A DNA stretch of 64,000 nucleotides from CAYNHZ01 sp964397445 (GTDB lineage: Bacteria > Bacteroidota > Bacteroidia > Bacteroidales > UBA932). Position numbers and translations under genes: made by a program. The notes under the pieces are model-generated. The model was given only the letters and a program-made list of their open reading frames with translations. It was not told where the DNA came from and searched no databases. The stretch is from positions 372,001 to 436,000 of the forward strand of contig CAYNHZ010000001.1 in NCBI GenBank assembly GCA_964397445.1, given 5' to 3'. Each line of letters starts with the position of its first letter. Within the stretch, counting starts at the first letter, position 1. Shown here piece by piece: positions 50,868 through 60,963 of the stretch.

Positions 50868-52107
50868 TATCCTCGATTAGATACACTTTGTCAGATCTTC
50901 TAAGTTTTGCTTCGAAAGGGATCGAGCAATAGACACCTTGTTCTGCGGTTTGTACTTTATTTAGTTCTACCCTAATCTCCGGTATTGAGATCTCAACAAC
51001 ACCTGTAGATGGCCCGATTATCATAATATTATCTCCGACGGAAATTGGGGCGGCTTCTACAAGTATTTCAGCAACAGAGATATTAGAAAAATAGTTAGTG
51101 ACTTTTCCAATATATTTCTTTTTCTTATTTGCCTTATTTCCATATACTTCACTCCATTGTCCCAATAGAGCTCCTTGATAGTATCCGTCCCAGAAACCTC
51201 GATTGAATACTTCAGAGAGTTTATTTTTTAGAGTAGCGGCATATTCGATTGAAAATGTGTTATTTATAACTGAATCTGCACATTGTCTGTAACACTCGGT
51301 GACATATTTAACATATTCGGCAGAGCGGGCACGCCCCTCTATTTTAAGGACCGAAACCCCGGATGAGATTATTTTATCGAGAAACTCTATTGTACAGAGG
51401 TCTTTAGGGGACATAATGTATTTATTATCAATCACCAACTGCCTTCCAGTTTCAAGATCGGTAACTTCGTATCCCCGTCTGCAAAGTTGAAAACAAGATC
51501 CTCTGTTTGCAGAGGAGTTGTATTCGTGAAGGCTTAGATAACATTTTCCTGAAATTGCCATACAGAGTGCTCCGTGACAGAATAATTCAATCTCAACAAG
51601 ATTTCCTGAAGGACCCGTGATATTTTCCCTTACAATAGCATCTTTGATCTCTCTGACTTGAAATAGTGTAAGTTCCCTTGCTAAAACCACAACATCTGCA
51701 AATTGGGAATAAAACCTTAAAGATTCGATATTTGAGATACTTAACTGGGTGGAGATATGGACCTCAAGATCGATAGAGCGGGCATACAATATTACAGCCA
51801 TATCTGATGCAATAACTGCCGAAACTCCTGCCATTTTTGCCGAGTCAAGTGTCAATCTGCATTGTTCTATATCGTTGTTATATAAGGTGATATTTAGTGT
51901 AAGATAAGATTTAACACCATTTCTTTTACAAATATCGACAATATTGTGCAGATCTTTTATAGAAAAATTATTTGCGGAATGGGAGCGCATATTTAGATTT
52001 TCCACTCCAAAATAGACCGAATTAGCACCTCCTTGTATTGCGGCAGTAAGACATTCAAAATTACCTGCCGGGGCCATTATCTCGATGCGGCTACCATTAT
52101 TTATCAT
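50851..52107 (-). CDS. Peptidase U32 family protein (RlhA/TrhP-like)
   Basis: A 418-residue U32-family protein. The signature is ELFCHGALCMAISGKC (about 175-190) and NRGSCFQLCRRGY, whose cysteines suggest a metal or Fe-S site. Despite the name, characterised members (RlhA, TrhP) add hydroxyl groups to rRNA or tRNA using prephenate, so an RNA hydroxylation role is more likely than proteolysis; the target here is unknown. Its last 4 bases overlap the GT9 gene downstream? In fact its ATG at 52107 overlaps the GT9 stop, so U32 is translated after GT9 in the same transcript. Confidence 0.85.
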   Translation of the reverse strand: MINNGSRIEIMAPAGNFECLTAAIQGGANSVYFGVENLNMRSHSANNFSIKDLHNIVDICKRNGVKSYLTLNITLYNNDIEQCRLTLDSAKMAGVSAVIASDMAVILYARSIDLEVHISTQLSISNIESLRFYSQFADVVVLARELTLFQVREIKDAIVRENITGPSGNLVEIELFCHGALCMAISGKCYLSLHEYNSSANRGSCFQLCRRGYEVTDLETGRQLVIDNKYIMSPKDLCTIEFLDKIISSGVSVLKIEGRARSAEYVKYVTECYRQCADSVINNTFSIEYAATLKNKLSEVFNRGFWDGYYQGALLGQWSEVYGNKANKKKKYIGKVTNYFSNISVAEILVEAAPISVGDNIMIIGPSTGVVEISIPEIRVELNKVQTAEQGVYCSIPFEAKLRRSDKVYLIEDTTSTL

Positions 52108-53087
52108 AGCTGCTTTTCCTCGTGATTGTAAAAATTATTGATCTTTTCCAAAACCATATTGGGTGTAATTCCTTTCAAACAAGCGTAATCTTCTCTACTG
52201 CATTTTGCCTCTCCGTATAGGGAGCAAGGTCTGCAATCGAGGTCGATACCGATAGCGTGGTTTTTCTCTTGACCGCAACCATAGTACCCTAAATCTGGAT
52301 GTGTCGCCCCCCAAATGGAGATTACGGGGGTCTGTACAAACGATGCGAAGTGCATATTTGCAGAATCCATTGTGACCATAACATCTAAGCTCCGAATCAG
52401 GTCAAGTTCTTCTCTTATCGTATATTTACCCGCTATTGATTCGCAATTTTGATATTTAAACTCCCAACCTTGAAGGATCTTTGCCTCATAACTTCTATCT
52501 CCGAAAAGATAGATTTTGTTATTGTTGTCTTTGCTGAGCTCAGCCACCACCTCTTCCATATTTTTAGAGGGCCATGTTTTACCTTCGTATTTCGCAAACG
52601 GAGCTATCCCTATCCTATGAAATGTGTATTTGATTTTCTGTGATTGGGAGGTCTTACATTTATGGAAAAATAGATTTTGTAACCCCAATTCGGTAAGCAC
52701 ATTTTCAAAACGGGATTGAATATGGGGGGTATTGAGAGCAAATTTTCTCGGATCTTTAACACATTTAACATCTATTCCTTTTATTTTGAATATCATACAG
52801 ATAGCATTGGAAAGGGATGTGTTGCTAAAGTCGGCAATAGATGTTGGTTTAATTCTTATTATTTTTTGAGTGATATTGAACACATCCTTAATTTTGGTAT
52901 TCTCTTCATTTATGACAATGCTCTGGTATTTGAGATTTGGAATATCTTCAAATAGAGGATCCATAAATGGTATAGAAACCATAGTAAACAGAACATCTGG
53001 ATTTGCCTTGGCATAGGCCCTAACTAAAGGGGCAGCTATAGCAACATCTGTGATGCCGGATAATCTTATAATAACAATATGCCTCAT
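52104..53087 (-). CDS. Glycosyltransferase family 9 (heptosyltransferase-like)
   Basis: A 327-residue GT-B-fold enzyme. GT9 landmarks are RHIVIIRLSGITDVAIAAPL at the N-terminus (quoted as IRLSGITDVAIAAPL), PFAKYEGKTWP in the centre, and MDSANMHFASFVQTPVISIWG with the acceptor loop nearby. A C-terminal cysteine cluster (CRPCSLYGEAKC) is common in Bacteroidetes GT9 proteins. It probably adds a sugar to the LPS core, though donor and acceptor are unknown. It overlaps both neighbours by 4 bases, so polyprenyl synthase-GT9-U32 form one operon. Confidence 0.88.
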   Translation of the reverse strand: MRHIVIIRLSGITDVAIAAPLVRAYAKANPDVLFTMVSIPFMDPLFEDIPNLKYQSIVINEENTKIKDVFNITQKIIRIKPTSIADFSNTSLSNAICMIFKIKGIDVKCVKDPRKFALNTPHIQSRFENVLTELGLQNLFFHKCKTSQSQKIKYTFHRIGIAPFAKYEGKTWPSKNMEEVVAELSKDNNNKIYLFGDRSYEAKILQGWEFKYQNCESIAGKYTIREELDLIRSLDVMVTMDSANMHFASFVQTPVISIWGATHPDLGYYGCGQEKNHAIGIDLDCRPCSLYGEAKCSREDYACLKGITPNMVLEKINNFYNHEEKQL

Positions 53088-54061
53088 TTAATTCTATTTG
53101 TTATCATCAGTGCGAAATCATCAAGAAGTTTGAGTTTGTTCTTATCGTAGATAATCTCTTTAACTGACGACATCGCTGATTGATAGTATTTTTCGATCTC
53201 ACTCTCAGCCCTTTTTTTAACACCGAGATCAATATAAAGTTGCTGCATAGCGGAAATCTTCTCTCGAGAATTTTCAATACTCATATCTAAAATCTCATTG
53301 ATTCTCCCCCTCCTCTTTTCGTCCGCTATATGCAAACTTTCAACTAACAGCCAACTTTTTTTATTGTTAACAATATCTCCCCCTATGTTTTTGCCGAAAA
53401 CAGCGGGATCACCGAAAACATCTAAGTAGTCATCTGTTATTTGAAAGGCAATACCTAATTGATATCCATAGTCATACAAAGCTTGTGCCGTTTTAGTATC
53501 CGCACCTGCTATAATTGCACCCATTTTTGAAGAACATCCGATAAGGACAGCTGTTTTAAGACCGATCATTTTAATATAATCGTCCAATGTTATGATTTTC
53601 TCCTTTTCAAAATTCATATCAAACTGCTGACCTTCACAAACTTGTGCGGCGGTTTGATTGAAAAGAGCAAGGGCAGATCGAAGAGATGAATCTGGAGCTT
53701 GACAGAGATATTCATAAGACTTAATAGACATCACGTCACCGGAAAGAATGGCGATATTATTGTTCCATTTCTTATGTATTGTCATCATCCCTCTCCTCAT
53801 ATTTGCATTATCCATAATATCGTCGTGGATAAGGGTAAATGCGTGAAAAATCTCAATAGCTAAAGCGGGGTAGATAACTGAATAATCGATTTTATCGGAA
53901 AATAGAGAGTATGACAATAGACAAAGCCGGGGTCTAATTCTTTTCCCCCCTATTGAGATTATATATTCAATGGGGTTGTAGAGTTCCTCCGGACTCCCTT
54001 TCAGATTAAGGGAATATATTCCTTTTTCAACTATCGAATCAATTTCAGACAAGCTATACAT
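53084..54061 (-). CDS. Polyprenyl synthetase (prenyl diphosphate synthase)
   Basis: A 325-residue isoprenoid synthase. The first aspartate-rich motif is DDIMD at 80-84 (HAFTLIHDDIMD), GGKRIRPRLCLL is at 38-49 and the second aspartate-rich motif is DDYLD in FQITDDYLDVFGD. It condenses isopentenyl diphosphate with an allylic primer; the chain length (C15-C20 or longer) cannot be set with certainty. I chose the ATG at 54061; the TTG at 54085 belongs to the promoter box at 54083-54090. Upstream in the pathway, IspE is encoded at 27179-27967. Confidence 0.92.
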   Translation of the reverse strand: MYSLSEIDSIVEKGIYSLNLKGSPEELYNPIEYIISIGGKRIRPRLCLLSYSLFSDKIDYSVIYPALAIEIFHAFTLIHDDIMDNANMRRGMMTIHKKWNNNIAILSGDVMSIKSYEYLCQAPDSSLRSALALFNQTAAQVCEGQQFDMNFEKEKIITLDDYIKMIGLKTAVLIGCSSKMGAIIAGADTKTAQALYDYGYQLGIAFQITDDYLDVFGDPAVFGKNIGGDIVNNKKSWLLVESLHIADEKRRGRINEILDMSIENSREKISAMQQLYIDLGVKKRAESEIEKYYQSAMSSVKEIIYDKNKLKLLDDFALMITNRIK

Positions 54062-54082
54062 TATTTGCTCTATTTTTTGTTG

Positions 54083-54090
54083 CAAAGTTA
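54083..54090 (-). promoter_or_regulatory. -7 promoter box of the polyprenyl synthetase-GT9-U32 operon
   Basis: TAACTTTG on the minus strand fits TAnnTTTG; predicted leader 18 bases to the ATG at 54061. Confidence 0.58.
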
Positions 54091-54110
54091 ATCCTTTTTA
54101 GACAAATTAG

Positions 54111-54118
54111 TATCTTCG
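54111..54118 (+). promoter_or_regulatory. Degenerate -7 box in front of rsgA
   Basis: TATCTTCG differs from TAnnTTTG at one position (TTCG). The rsgA ATG follows after only CACC, so, if used, the transcript would start one base before the start codon. Confidence 0.35.
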
Positions 54119-54122
54119 CACC

Positions 54123-55058
54123 ATGGAAAAAACACTATATGGTAAGGCAACAGTTGTAAAACATACGGGGAGTCACTATTTGTTATCACAACTTCCTAAT
54201 TGGGAGCTGTTTCCTGCAGTAATAAGGGGCAGGATGAGATTAAAGGAGAATAACTCCACTAATCCGATTGCAGTAGGTGATATTGTTGAGTTTGAGTTGC
54301 CAAAGGGGATTATAACAGCGGTTTTGCCGCGTAAAAACTGTGTTGTTCGCAAATCCACAAACCTCTCAAGGCAGTCCCATATCATCGCAGCAAACATAGA
54401 TATGGCATATCTTGTTTTAACTATTGACTATCCACAGACAAAATGGGCTTTTGTAGATAGATTTCTTGTGACTTGTGAGGCATATAAGGTTCCTGTGAGG
54501 ATGGTAATCAATAAGATGGATCTATATGACGATGAGCAGAAAAAAAGTGTTGATTATTTTAAATCTGTTTATGAACGGGCAGGATATGAGGTCTATCAGA
54601 TCTCATCATTAAGCGGAGAAGGGGTGGATCAACTCAGAAGTATGTGCAATGAGGGGGGGATTTCACTTTTTTCTGGTATCTCAGGTGTTGGTAAATCATC
54701 TCTGATTAAAGCATTAGACCCCTCTTTGGAGCCTAAAATCTCTGAGATCTCTCAATACCATCTTCAGGGGAAACACACAACGACATTTTATGAGATGCAT
54801 CCCCTTTCAGGTGGGGGTTTTATTATTGATACCCCAGGTATCAGAGGCTTTGGACTTGTCGATCTTGATCAAGAGGAGCTCTCCACATATTTTCCAGAGA
54901 TGTTGAGGGTTATGGATAGGTGTAAATATAAACCATGTACACATACTCACGAGCCTGATTGTGCGGTGATTAAAGCTGTTGAGTCGGGTGAGATAGCGAT
55001 TGATAGATATAACTCCTATTTAGGTATGTTAAACGAAGAGACGAAATATAGAGTATGA
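54123..55058 (+). CDS. rsgA: Ribosome small subunit-dependent GTPase RsgA
   Basis: A 311-residue circularly permuted GTPase that checks late 30S maturation. An OB fold (about 5-75) precedes the G domain with motifs in the order G4 NKMD (130-133), G1 SGVGKSSL (187-194) and G3 DTPG (235-238). A zinc-binding C-terminal region contains CKYKPCTHTHEPDC (about 271-284). Length is normal. Its last 4 bases overlap the MATE gene. Confidence 0.96.
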   Translation: MEKTLYGKATVVKHTGSHYLLSQLPNWELFPAVIRGRMRLKENNSTNPIAVGDIVEFELPKGIITAVLPRKNCVVRKSTNLSRQSHIIAANIDMAYLVLTIDYPQTKWAFVDRFLVTCEAYKVPVRMVINKMDLYDDEQKKSVDYFKSVYERAGYEVYQISSLSGEGVDQLRSMCNEGGISLFSGISGVGKSSLIKALDPSLEPKISEISQYHLQGKHTTTFYEMHPLSGGGFIIDTPGIRGFGLVDLDQEELSTYFPEMLRVMDRCKYKPCTHTHEPDCAVIKAVESGEIAIDRYNSYLGMLNEETKYRV

Positions 55059-56356
55059 ATAGGAGAATTTTAAAACTTTCTATACCCAGTATTTTTGCAA
55101 ACATAACAGTTCCATTGGTTGGTATGGTAGATATTGCAGTATCAGGGAGACTTGGTAATGCGGCTGCGATAGGGGGTATTGCTATAGGAACAATGTTGTT
55201 TGATTTATTATATTGGAACTTTGGTTTTTTGAGAGTTGGCACAGGTGGGCTTACAGCACAGGCCTATGGGAGGAGAAATTTCCCTGATGCTATGAAGTAT
55301 TTTACTCAAGGGATTGCAACTTCTTTGTTATCATCACTGTTACTCATAGCAATACAATGGTTTTTTGTGGAAACGGCATTTTTCTTTATTGATTGTACTG
55401 ACGAGGTGCAGCAATTGGCAAGACAATACTTCTTCATAAGGATATGGGCTGCCCCTGCGACACTCTCTTTATTTGTTTTCAAAGGGTGGTTTATTGGGAT
55501 GCAAAACACTGTAAGTCCGATGTGTGTTGATATAGTGGTTAATATTGTTAATCTCGGCGCAAGTGTCTATTTGGGACTTTATACCCCACTTGGATTTGCA
55601 GGGATATCATTAGGGACAGTTATTGCTCAGTATTCGGGATTGGTGCTTGCCGGAATACTTATGTTTAGCAGCTACGGAAAGTTATTTAAATATATTCGAA
55701 TAAAAGAGAGTGTTAAGTTTTCAGATATGAAATCTTTCTATGTGATGAACACAAATCTTTTTATCCGCTCCCTTTGTTTTATGATGATATACTGTGGATT
55801 CACCTCACTTGCCGCTCATTATGGAAACACAATGCTTGCTGTAAGTACTATTATGATGAAGCTCCTTATGTTATTCTCCTATTTCATTGATGGTTTTGCT
55901 TATGCCGGAGAAGCTTTAACAGGCAGATATATAGGTGCTAAGGATAAAATATCGCTCAAAAAGGCTGTAAAACTTTTGTTTATGTGGTCTGCTATTATTG
56001 GTGTTGTTTCGACAGTAGTTTATGCCCTTTTCGGGGAGGAGATGGTGCGGATCCTTACAAATGATCAATCAGTTATTTTAGCATCGAAGCCTTTTATCAT
56101 CTGGTTGATTTTTATGCCTGTTATCAGTTGTGCTGCTTTTATGTGGGATGGCATTTTTATAGGGGCTACAGCCTCACAAGCTATCAGAAACGGAATGATC
56201 TACTCTTGTATTGCGTTTTACTTAGTGTATTTCCTCACAAGGGGGACATTACAAATCGAGTCGCTATGGTATGCCTATTTTGCCCATTTGATAGTGAGGG
56301 CTGCATATATGAGCCTTACTGCAAAGAGGGAGGTTTTTGGCAAAATATCAGGATAG
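55055..56356 (+). CDS. MATE-family efflux transporter
   Basis: A 433-residue protein with twelve predicted spans in two halves. Family landmarks are LKLSIPSIFANITVPLVGMVD near the N-terminus (quoted as PSIFANITVPLVGMVD), TGGLTAQAYGRRN around 65-77, and FIDGFAYAGEALTGRYIGAKD in the second half. MATE proteins export drugs or metabolites by Na+ or H+ antiport. The substrate is unknown. It starts in the last 4 bases of rsgA, so it depends on the rsgA transcript. Confidence 0.93.
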   Translation: MNRRILKLSIPSIFANITVPLVGMVDIAVSGRLGNAAAIGGIAIGTMLFDLLYWNFGFLRVGTGGLTAQAYGRRNFPDAMKYFTQGIATSLLSSLLLIAIQWFFVETAFFFIDCTDEVQQLARQYFFIRIWAAPATLSLFVFKGWFIGMQNTVSPMCVDIVVNIVNLGASVYLGLYTPLGFAGISLGTVIAQYSGLVLAGILMFSSYGKLFKYIRIKESVKFSDMKSFYVMNTNLFIRSLCFMMIYCGFTSLAAHYGNTMLAVSTIMMKLLMLFSYFIDGFAYAGEALTGRYIGAKDKISLKKAVKLLFMWSAIIGVVSTVVYALFGEEMVRILTNDQSVILASKPFIIWLIFMPVISCAAFMWDGIFIGATASQAIRNGMIYSCIAFYLVYFLTRGTLQIESLWYAYFAHLIVRAAYMSLTAKREVFGKISG

Positions 56357-56388
56357 TTGTTGCTTTACTTATTTTTGTTACCTTTGTC

Positions 56389-56396
56389 TGAATATT
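56389..56396 (+). promoter_or_regulatory. -7 promoter box of fbp
   Basis: TACCTTTG fits TAnnTTTG, with TTTA 21 bases upstream; predicted leader 12 bases. Confidence 0.55.
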
Positions 56397-56411
56397 ATTA
56401 ATTAATTTGTT

Positions 56412-58376
56412 ATGACAAAGGATATTAAATATTTGGAACTATTATCAAAGAGTTTCCCCACAATACAAGCTGCCAGCACCGAGATTATCAATCTTGAAGC
56501 AATTTTAAATCTACCCAAAGGAACAGAACATTTTGTAACAGATCTTCATGGAGAATACGAGGCTTTTCAACACGTTTTGCGTAATGCGTCTGGGGTGATA
56601 AAGAAAAAAGTAGATGAGCTTTTTGGACCATCTCTCAGGGAGCAAGAGAAGTTGGAATTGTGCATCCTTATCTACTATCCTGAGAGGAAATTAAAATTAA
56701 TTAAACAATCAGAAAAGAATATTGATGAGTGGTATAAGATAACCCTTGTTCACGTAGTCAAAGTGTTGGAGGCGGTCTCATCAAAATATACCAGATCAAA
56801 AGTGCGTAAAGCATTACCGGAGGAGTACTCCTACATTATTCAAGAACTTCTGCATGAGTCCCTTTCTCAACCGGACAAACAAGAGTATATCTATTCGATT
56901 TTAAACTCAATCATAGCTACCGGTTCTGCAGATAGGTTTATTTGCGCAATATCAAATGTAATACAAAGGCTTACCATTGATTGTCTGCATGTTATAGGGG
57001 ATGTTTACGATAGAGGACCCGGGGCACATCTTATTATGGATACCCTTTGCAGGTATCATAATTGTGATATTCAGTGGGGGAACCACGATTTGATATGGAT
57101 GGGGGCAGCAGCAGGAAGTGCTGCTTGTATGGCGAATGTGTTAAGGGTTAGTCTTCGATATGCAAATCTTGAGACCTTGGAAGATGGATATGGAATCAAT
57201 CTATTGCCATTGGCAACTTTTGCAATGGATGTGTACGGAGATGATCCCTGTACCTATTTCAGACCTAAGGTTGACGAGGATACGAAGTACTCTGTTAAGC
57301 AGCAGAAGCTCATCGCTCAAATGCATAAAGCTATCGCAATAATTCAGTTTAAAATTGAGGGTGAGATTATCAAAAGAAGGAAAGAGTTTAATATGTCAAA
57401 CCGCAATCTCCTTCATTGTATAGATTATGACAAAAAAACCATTACCATTAATGGGAAAGAGTACCCTTTAAGAGATCACGATTTCCAAACTATCGATCCG
57501 AAGAACCCATATAAGCTAACACCCGAAGAAAGAGATCTTGTAACAAGATTGTTGGGTAATTTTACAAATAATAGCAAACTTGAAAAACATATTCGTTGTT
57601 TGTACTCAAAGGGAGCACTTTACTTAGTTCGTAATGGCAATCTTTTGTTTCACGGATCTATGCCTTTGAATAGTGATGGTTCTCTAAAGGAATTAACTAT
57701 TCTTGGAGAAAAATATAAAGGGAAAGCCCTTTTTGATAAGATAGATCAGATCGTGAGAATTGCATATTATGAGGAGAGAGATCAAAAATCTAAAGAGTAT
57801 GCTCAAGATTTTATGTGGTATCTATGGTGTGGCCCTTATGCCCCCCCTTTTGATAAGGATAAAATGGCAACCTTTGAACGTTATTTCATAGCAGATAAAG
57901 AGACTCATAAAGAGACAAAAGGATTTTATACCACTTTTAAAGAGAAAAAAGAGATATGTGAGATGATTCTAAATGAGTTTGGTGTAAATGAAGAGCACTC
58001 TCATATTATCAACGGCCACATCCCTGTTAAAACGAAAAAAGGGGAATCTCCTATAAGGGCTGAAGGTAAGCTTCTCATTATTGATGGAGGTTTCTCAAAG
58101 CCATATCAGGAGGAGACAGGTATTGCAGGATATACATTGATTTACAATTCCTTTGGGCTGTTGCTTGTACAACACGAGCCTTTCGAATCTGAAGAGAAGG
58201 CGATAAAAGAGGGGGTTGATATTCGATCGTTTACAAAGGTTGTTGAGTATGTTTCTAAGAGGACAAAAGTCGGTGATACCGATATGGGAAAGGTTTTAAA
58301 GGATCAAATCAAAGACTTGAAACATCTTCTTTCAGCATACAAGACAGGACTTGTACGGGAGAAAATACTAATATAA
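56412..58376 (+). CDS. fbp: Fructose-1,6-bisphosphatase class III
   Basis: A 654-residue class III FBPase (metallophosphatase fold), which removes the 1-phosphate of fructose 1,6-bisphosphate in gluconeogenesis. Metal and active-site motifs are TDLHGEYEAF (about 43-52), VIGDVYDRGPGAHL (about 194-207) and WGNHDLIWMGAAAG (about 221-234). This long form is usual in Bacteroidales and Firmicutes. The AspT-like transporter gene follows nine bases later and is probably cotranscribed. Confidence 0.96.
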   Translation: MTKDIKYLELLSKSFPTIQAASTEIINLEAILNLPKGTEHFVTDLHGEYEAFQHVLRNASGVIKKKVDELFGPSLREQEKLELCILIYYPERKLKLIKQSEKNIDEWYKITLVHVVKVLEAVSSKYTRSKVRKALPEEYSYIIQELLHESLSQPDKQEYIYSILNSIIATGSADRFICAISNVIQRLTIDCLHVIGDVYDRGPGAHLIMDTLCRYHNCDIQWGNHDLIWMGAAAGSAACMANVLRVSLRYANLETLEDGYGINLLPLATFAMDVYGDDPCTYFRPKVDEDTKYSVKQQKLIAQMHKAIAIIQFKIEGEIIKRRKEFNMSNRNLLHCIDYDKKTITINGKEYPLRDHDFQTIDPKNPYKLTPEERDLVTRLLGNFTNNSKLEKHIRCLYSKGALYLVRNGNLLFHGSMPLNSDGSLKELTILGEKYKGKALFDKIDQIVRIAYYEERDQKSKEYAQDFMWYLWCGPYAPPFDKDKMATFERYFIADKETHKETKGFYTTFKEKKEICEMILNEFGVNEEHSHIINGHIPVKTKKGESPIRAEGKLLIIDGGFSKPYQEETGIAGYTLIYNSFGLLLVQHEPFESEEKAIKEGVDIRSFTKVVEYVSKRTKVGDTDMGKVLKDQIKDLKHLLSAYKTGLVREKILI

Positions 58377-58385
58377 AACATAATA

Positions 58386-60044
58386 ATGAATTGGTTTGAG
58401 ACACTATTGTTTGGGGATGGTATTCCCCATTCAATCCTTATCTTAGCAATCGTAATTGCTATTGGTATTGCACTCGGAAAGATTAAAATATTTGGTATCT
58501 CATTAGGGATCACCTGGATATTGTTTGTTGGTATTTTTGCCGGCCATTTCGGATTAGTTATAGATAAGACAGTTATGTCCTTCGTTAAGGAATTTGGACT
58601 TATCTTATTTATCTTCTCGTTGGGATTGCAGGTTGGACCCGGTTTCTTTTCCTCATTTAAAAAGGGCGGCGTCTCCTTGAATATAGTTGGTGCTTGTATT
58701 GTTATCGGAGGTTGTTTGACTACATATATTATCCATATTGTCTCCGGGACCTCCCTATCAACAATGATAGGGGTTATGTCGGGGGCGGTTACCAACACTC
58801 CTGGGCTTGGTGCAGCTCAACAGACATTTATTGATATTAACGGTTTTGAAGATCCTACTATCCCTATGGGCTACGCTGTTGCTTACCCGTTGGGGGTTGT
58901 GGGGGTAATTGTCACACTTATTTTGATGAAATCCTTCTTCAAAATGAATATTGATAAAGAGAAAGAGTTGATACAAAAGAGGGCAGAGGTTAGGGACAAT
59001 GCGATAAAAATAGCTGTTCAGGTAAATAACGAAGCAGTTTCTGGCAAAACTATTTATGAGATAGATAAGATGTTAGATAGAAGATTTGTAGTCTCAAGGC
59101 TTTATCATTACGATTCTAAAATGGAGATACCGACCTCTTCTTCTGTTATATCTAAAGGGGACAAACTTCTTTTAATCACCTCTGTTGCAAATGAACAGAT
59201 TATTATTGCCCTTTTTGGGAAGAAGATAGAGATGTCTCAAGGTGAATGGGAGAGTTTGGATACTCAACTTATTTCACGCAGGATAGTTGTTACACAATCG
59301 AAAATCAATGGGAGGACCCTTGGTGAACTCAATCTCAGAGCTCAATATGGGATCAATATAACAAGGATAAATAGGTCCGGAATAGATCTTTCGGCTTCAC
59401 CCGATCTACAACTTCAGCTCGGTGATAGAGTTATGGTTGTGGGTAATGAAAATTCAATCAATAAGGTCTCAAAGGTGTTGGGAGATGCAATTCATAAATT
59501 GCGTGAGCCAAATCTAATTCCGATTTTCCTTGGTATTTTTCTCGGAGTGTTGCTTGGATCTATCCCAATCGTTGTGCCGGGAATACCTCAGCCAATTAAA
59601 TTCGGGCTGGCAGGAGGACCACTAATCGTGGCAATACTTATAGCCCATTTCGGCCCTAAATACAAGTTGGTTACCTATACGACAATGAGTGCAAATATGA
59701 TGCTTAGGGAGATAGGTATCTCTCTATTTCTTGCTGCTGTCGGAATAGGGGCAGGTGAAGGTTTTGTTAATGCTATCCTTACCGGTGGATATATGTGGAT
59801 TATTTACGGATTTATCATAACAATAATTCCTATCACAATAGCAGCTTTCGTAGGGAGAAAGGTGTTGAAATTGGATTACTTCTCTCTCTCTGGGCTAATA
59901 TGTGGAAGTCAGACAAATCCTATTGCTTTAGCATTTATGAATAACTCCTTCTCTGTATCTCAAACAGCGGTTGTATATGCCACTGTTTATCCGCTCGTTA
60001 TGTTCTTGAGGGTCCTTATGGCCCAAGTATTAATCCTCTTTTAA
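58386..60044 (+). CDS. AspT/YidE-family putative transporter
   Basis: A 552-residue protein made of two five-to-six-span halves separated by two soluble RCK_C (TrkA-C) domains at about 200-280 and 290-370. Family landmarks are FSLGLQVGPGFFSSFKKGG (about 78-96), GVMSGAVTNTPGLGAAQQ and CGSQTNPIALAFMNNS. AspT of Tetragenococcus exchanges aspartate for alanine, but YidE-type relatives are uncharacterised and the cargo here is unknown. It ends 14 bases from the convergent CtlX-like gene. Confidence 0.9.
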   Translation: MNWFETLLFGDGIPHSILILAIVIAIGIALGKIKIFGISLGITWILFVGIFAGHFGLVIDKTVMSFVKEFGLILFIFSLGLQVGPGFFSSFKKGGVSLNIVGACIVIGGCLTTYIIHIVSGTSLSTMIGVMSGAVTNTPGLGAAQQTFIDINGFEDPTIPMGYAVAYPLGVVGVIVTLILMKSFFKMNIDKEKELIQKRAEVRDNAIKIAVQVNNEAVSGKTIYEIDKMLDRRFVVSRLYHYDSKMEIPTSSSVISKGDKLLLITSVANEQIIIALFGKKIEMSQGEWESLDTQLISRRIVVTQSKINGRTLGELNLRAQYGINITRINRSGIDLSASPDLQLQLGDRVMVVGNENSINKVSKVLGDAIHKLREPNLIPIFLGIFLGVLLGSIPIVVPGIPQPIKFGLAGGPLIVAILIAHFGPKYKLVTYTTMSANMMLREIGISLFLAAVGIGAGEGFVNAILTGGYMWIIYGFIITIIPITIAAFVGRKVLKLDYFSLSGLICGSQTNPIALAFMNNSFSVSQTAVVYATVYPLVMFLRVLMAQVLILF

Positions 60045-60058
60045 TTAAATAAGCACTA

Positions 60059-60955
60059 TTACATAAGCTCTGCAAGCATACAGCGTGCAGAACCACCGCC
60101 GTTTATCTCAATGAAATCAAGTTGAGGGGATAGTAGGCGACTATACGAACTAAGTACTCTAGTCTGTTCTTGAGTCAGACTTTTTCTTGCTGTTCCGGAC
60201 ATAACGAGGAAGCTTTTATTCAAATTGTTGTGAACCTCCAACATATTTCCGGCGAAATTGTTCATCTGGTCGAAAGAGATGTCAATGATAGTCTTATCTG
60301 TTTTATTCAGACTTTCTACAACAACATCACGATATGATTTTTCGATAGCATCCAAGCATATTACAGCATATTTGGTTCCGAGACACATCATAACATTTGT
60401 ATGATATATCTCGTTACCGTCTTTATCGGCTGCATCAAAAACTACTGAGGTGTATCCGAGTTGTTTGCAGAAGTCATTAAGAACTTTATCGCAGGTGCGT
60501 GGTGAGCGACAAGCATAAACAATCTTATTACATCTATCCAATATCATACTCCCTGTTCCCTCCAAAAACAACCCCTCATCTTCCCAATGGGTTAGATCGA
60601 CTACCCTTTTCACCTCAAAGTTTTTTCTGATAATATCAAGAAATTCACTTTTTCTCTCATTTCTACGATTTTGGGCAAACATAGGATATAGAACTAATGT
60701 TCCATCACTGTGGGTTGTAAACCAATTATTTGGGAAAATTGAATCAGGGGTGTATGGAAACTCTGTATCTTCTGCAACGGCGACTTGAATTCCATTTGCT
60801 TTTAGGAGGGAAACATAGGCCATAAATTCACGTAAGGCATTGATTTGTGCATCTTTCTCAAAGCCTTTTTTTTGAAAAGCATTGTTTTCCGCTGTCTGAT
60901 TGTTATATCCGAAACGGATAGGTTTAACCATAAAAACTTTAGAAGTTGTCTGCAT
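60059..60955 (-). CDS. ctlX: CtlX-type citrulline/arginine hydrolase (guanidino-modifying superfamily)
   Basis: A 298-residue enzyme of the amidinotransferase fold. Active-site residues are Asp71 in TPDSIFPNNW, Glu132 in FLEGTGSM, His185 in IYHTNVMM and the nucleophile Cys292 in GGGSARCMLAEL. The CtlX group is reported to hydrolyse citrulline to ornithine; relatives act on arginine, so the substrate is inferred. The neighbouring ornithine aminotransferase gene, 8 bases upstream on the same strand, would use the ornithine produced, which supports this call. Confidence 0.82.
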   Translation of the reverse strand: MQTTSKVFMVKPIRFGYNNQTAENNAFQKKGFEKDAQINALREFMAYVSLLKANGIQVAVAEDTEFPYTPDSIFPNNWFTTHSDGTLVLYPMFAQNRRNERKSEFLDIIRKNFEVKRVVDLTHWEDEGLFLEGTGSMILDRCNKIVYACRSPRTCDKVLNDFCKQLGYTSVVFDAADKDGNEIYHTNVMMCLGTKYAVICLDAIEKSYRDVVVESLNKTDKTIIDISFDQMNNFAGNMLEVHNNLNKSFLVMSGTARKSLTQEQTRVLSSYSRLLSPQLDFIEINGGGSARCMLAELM

Positions 60956-60963
60956 AACAATTG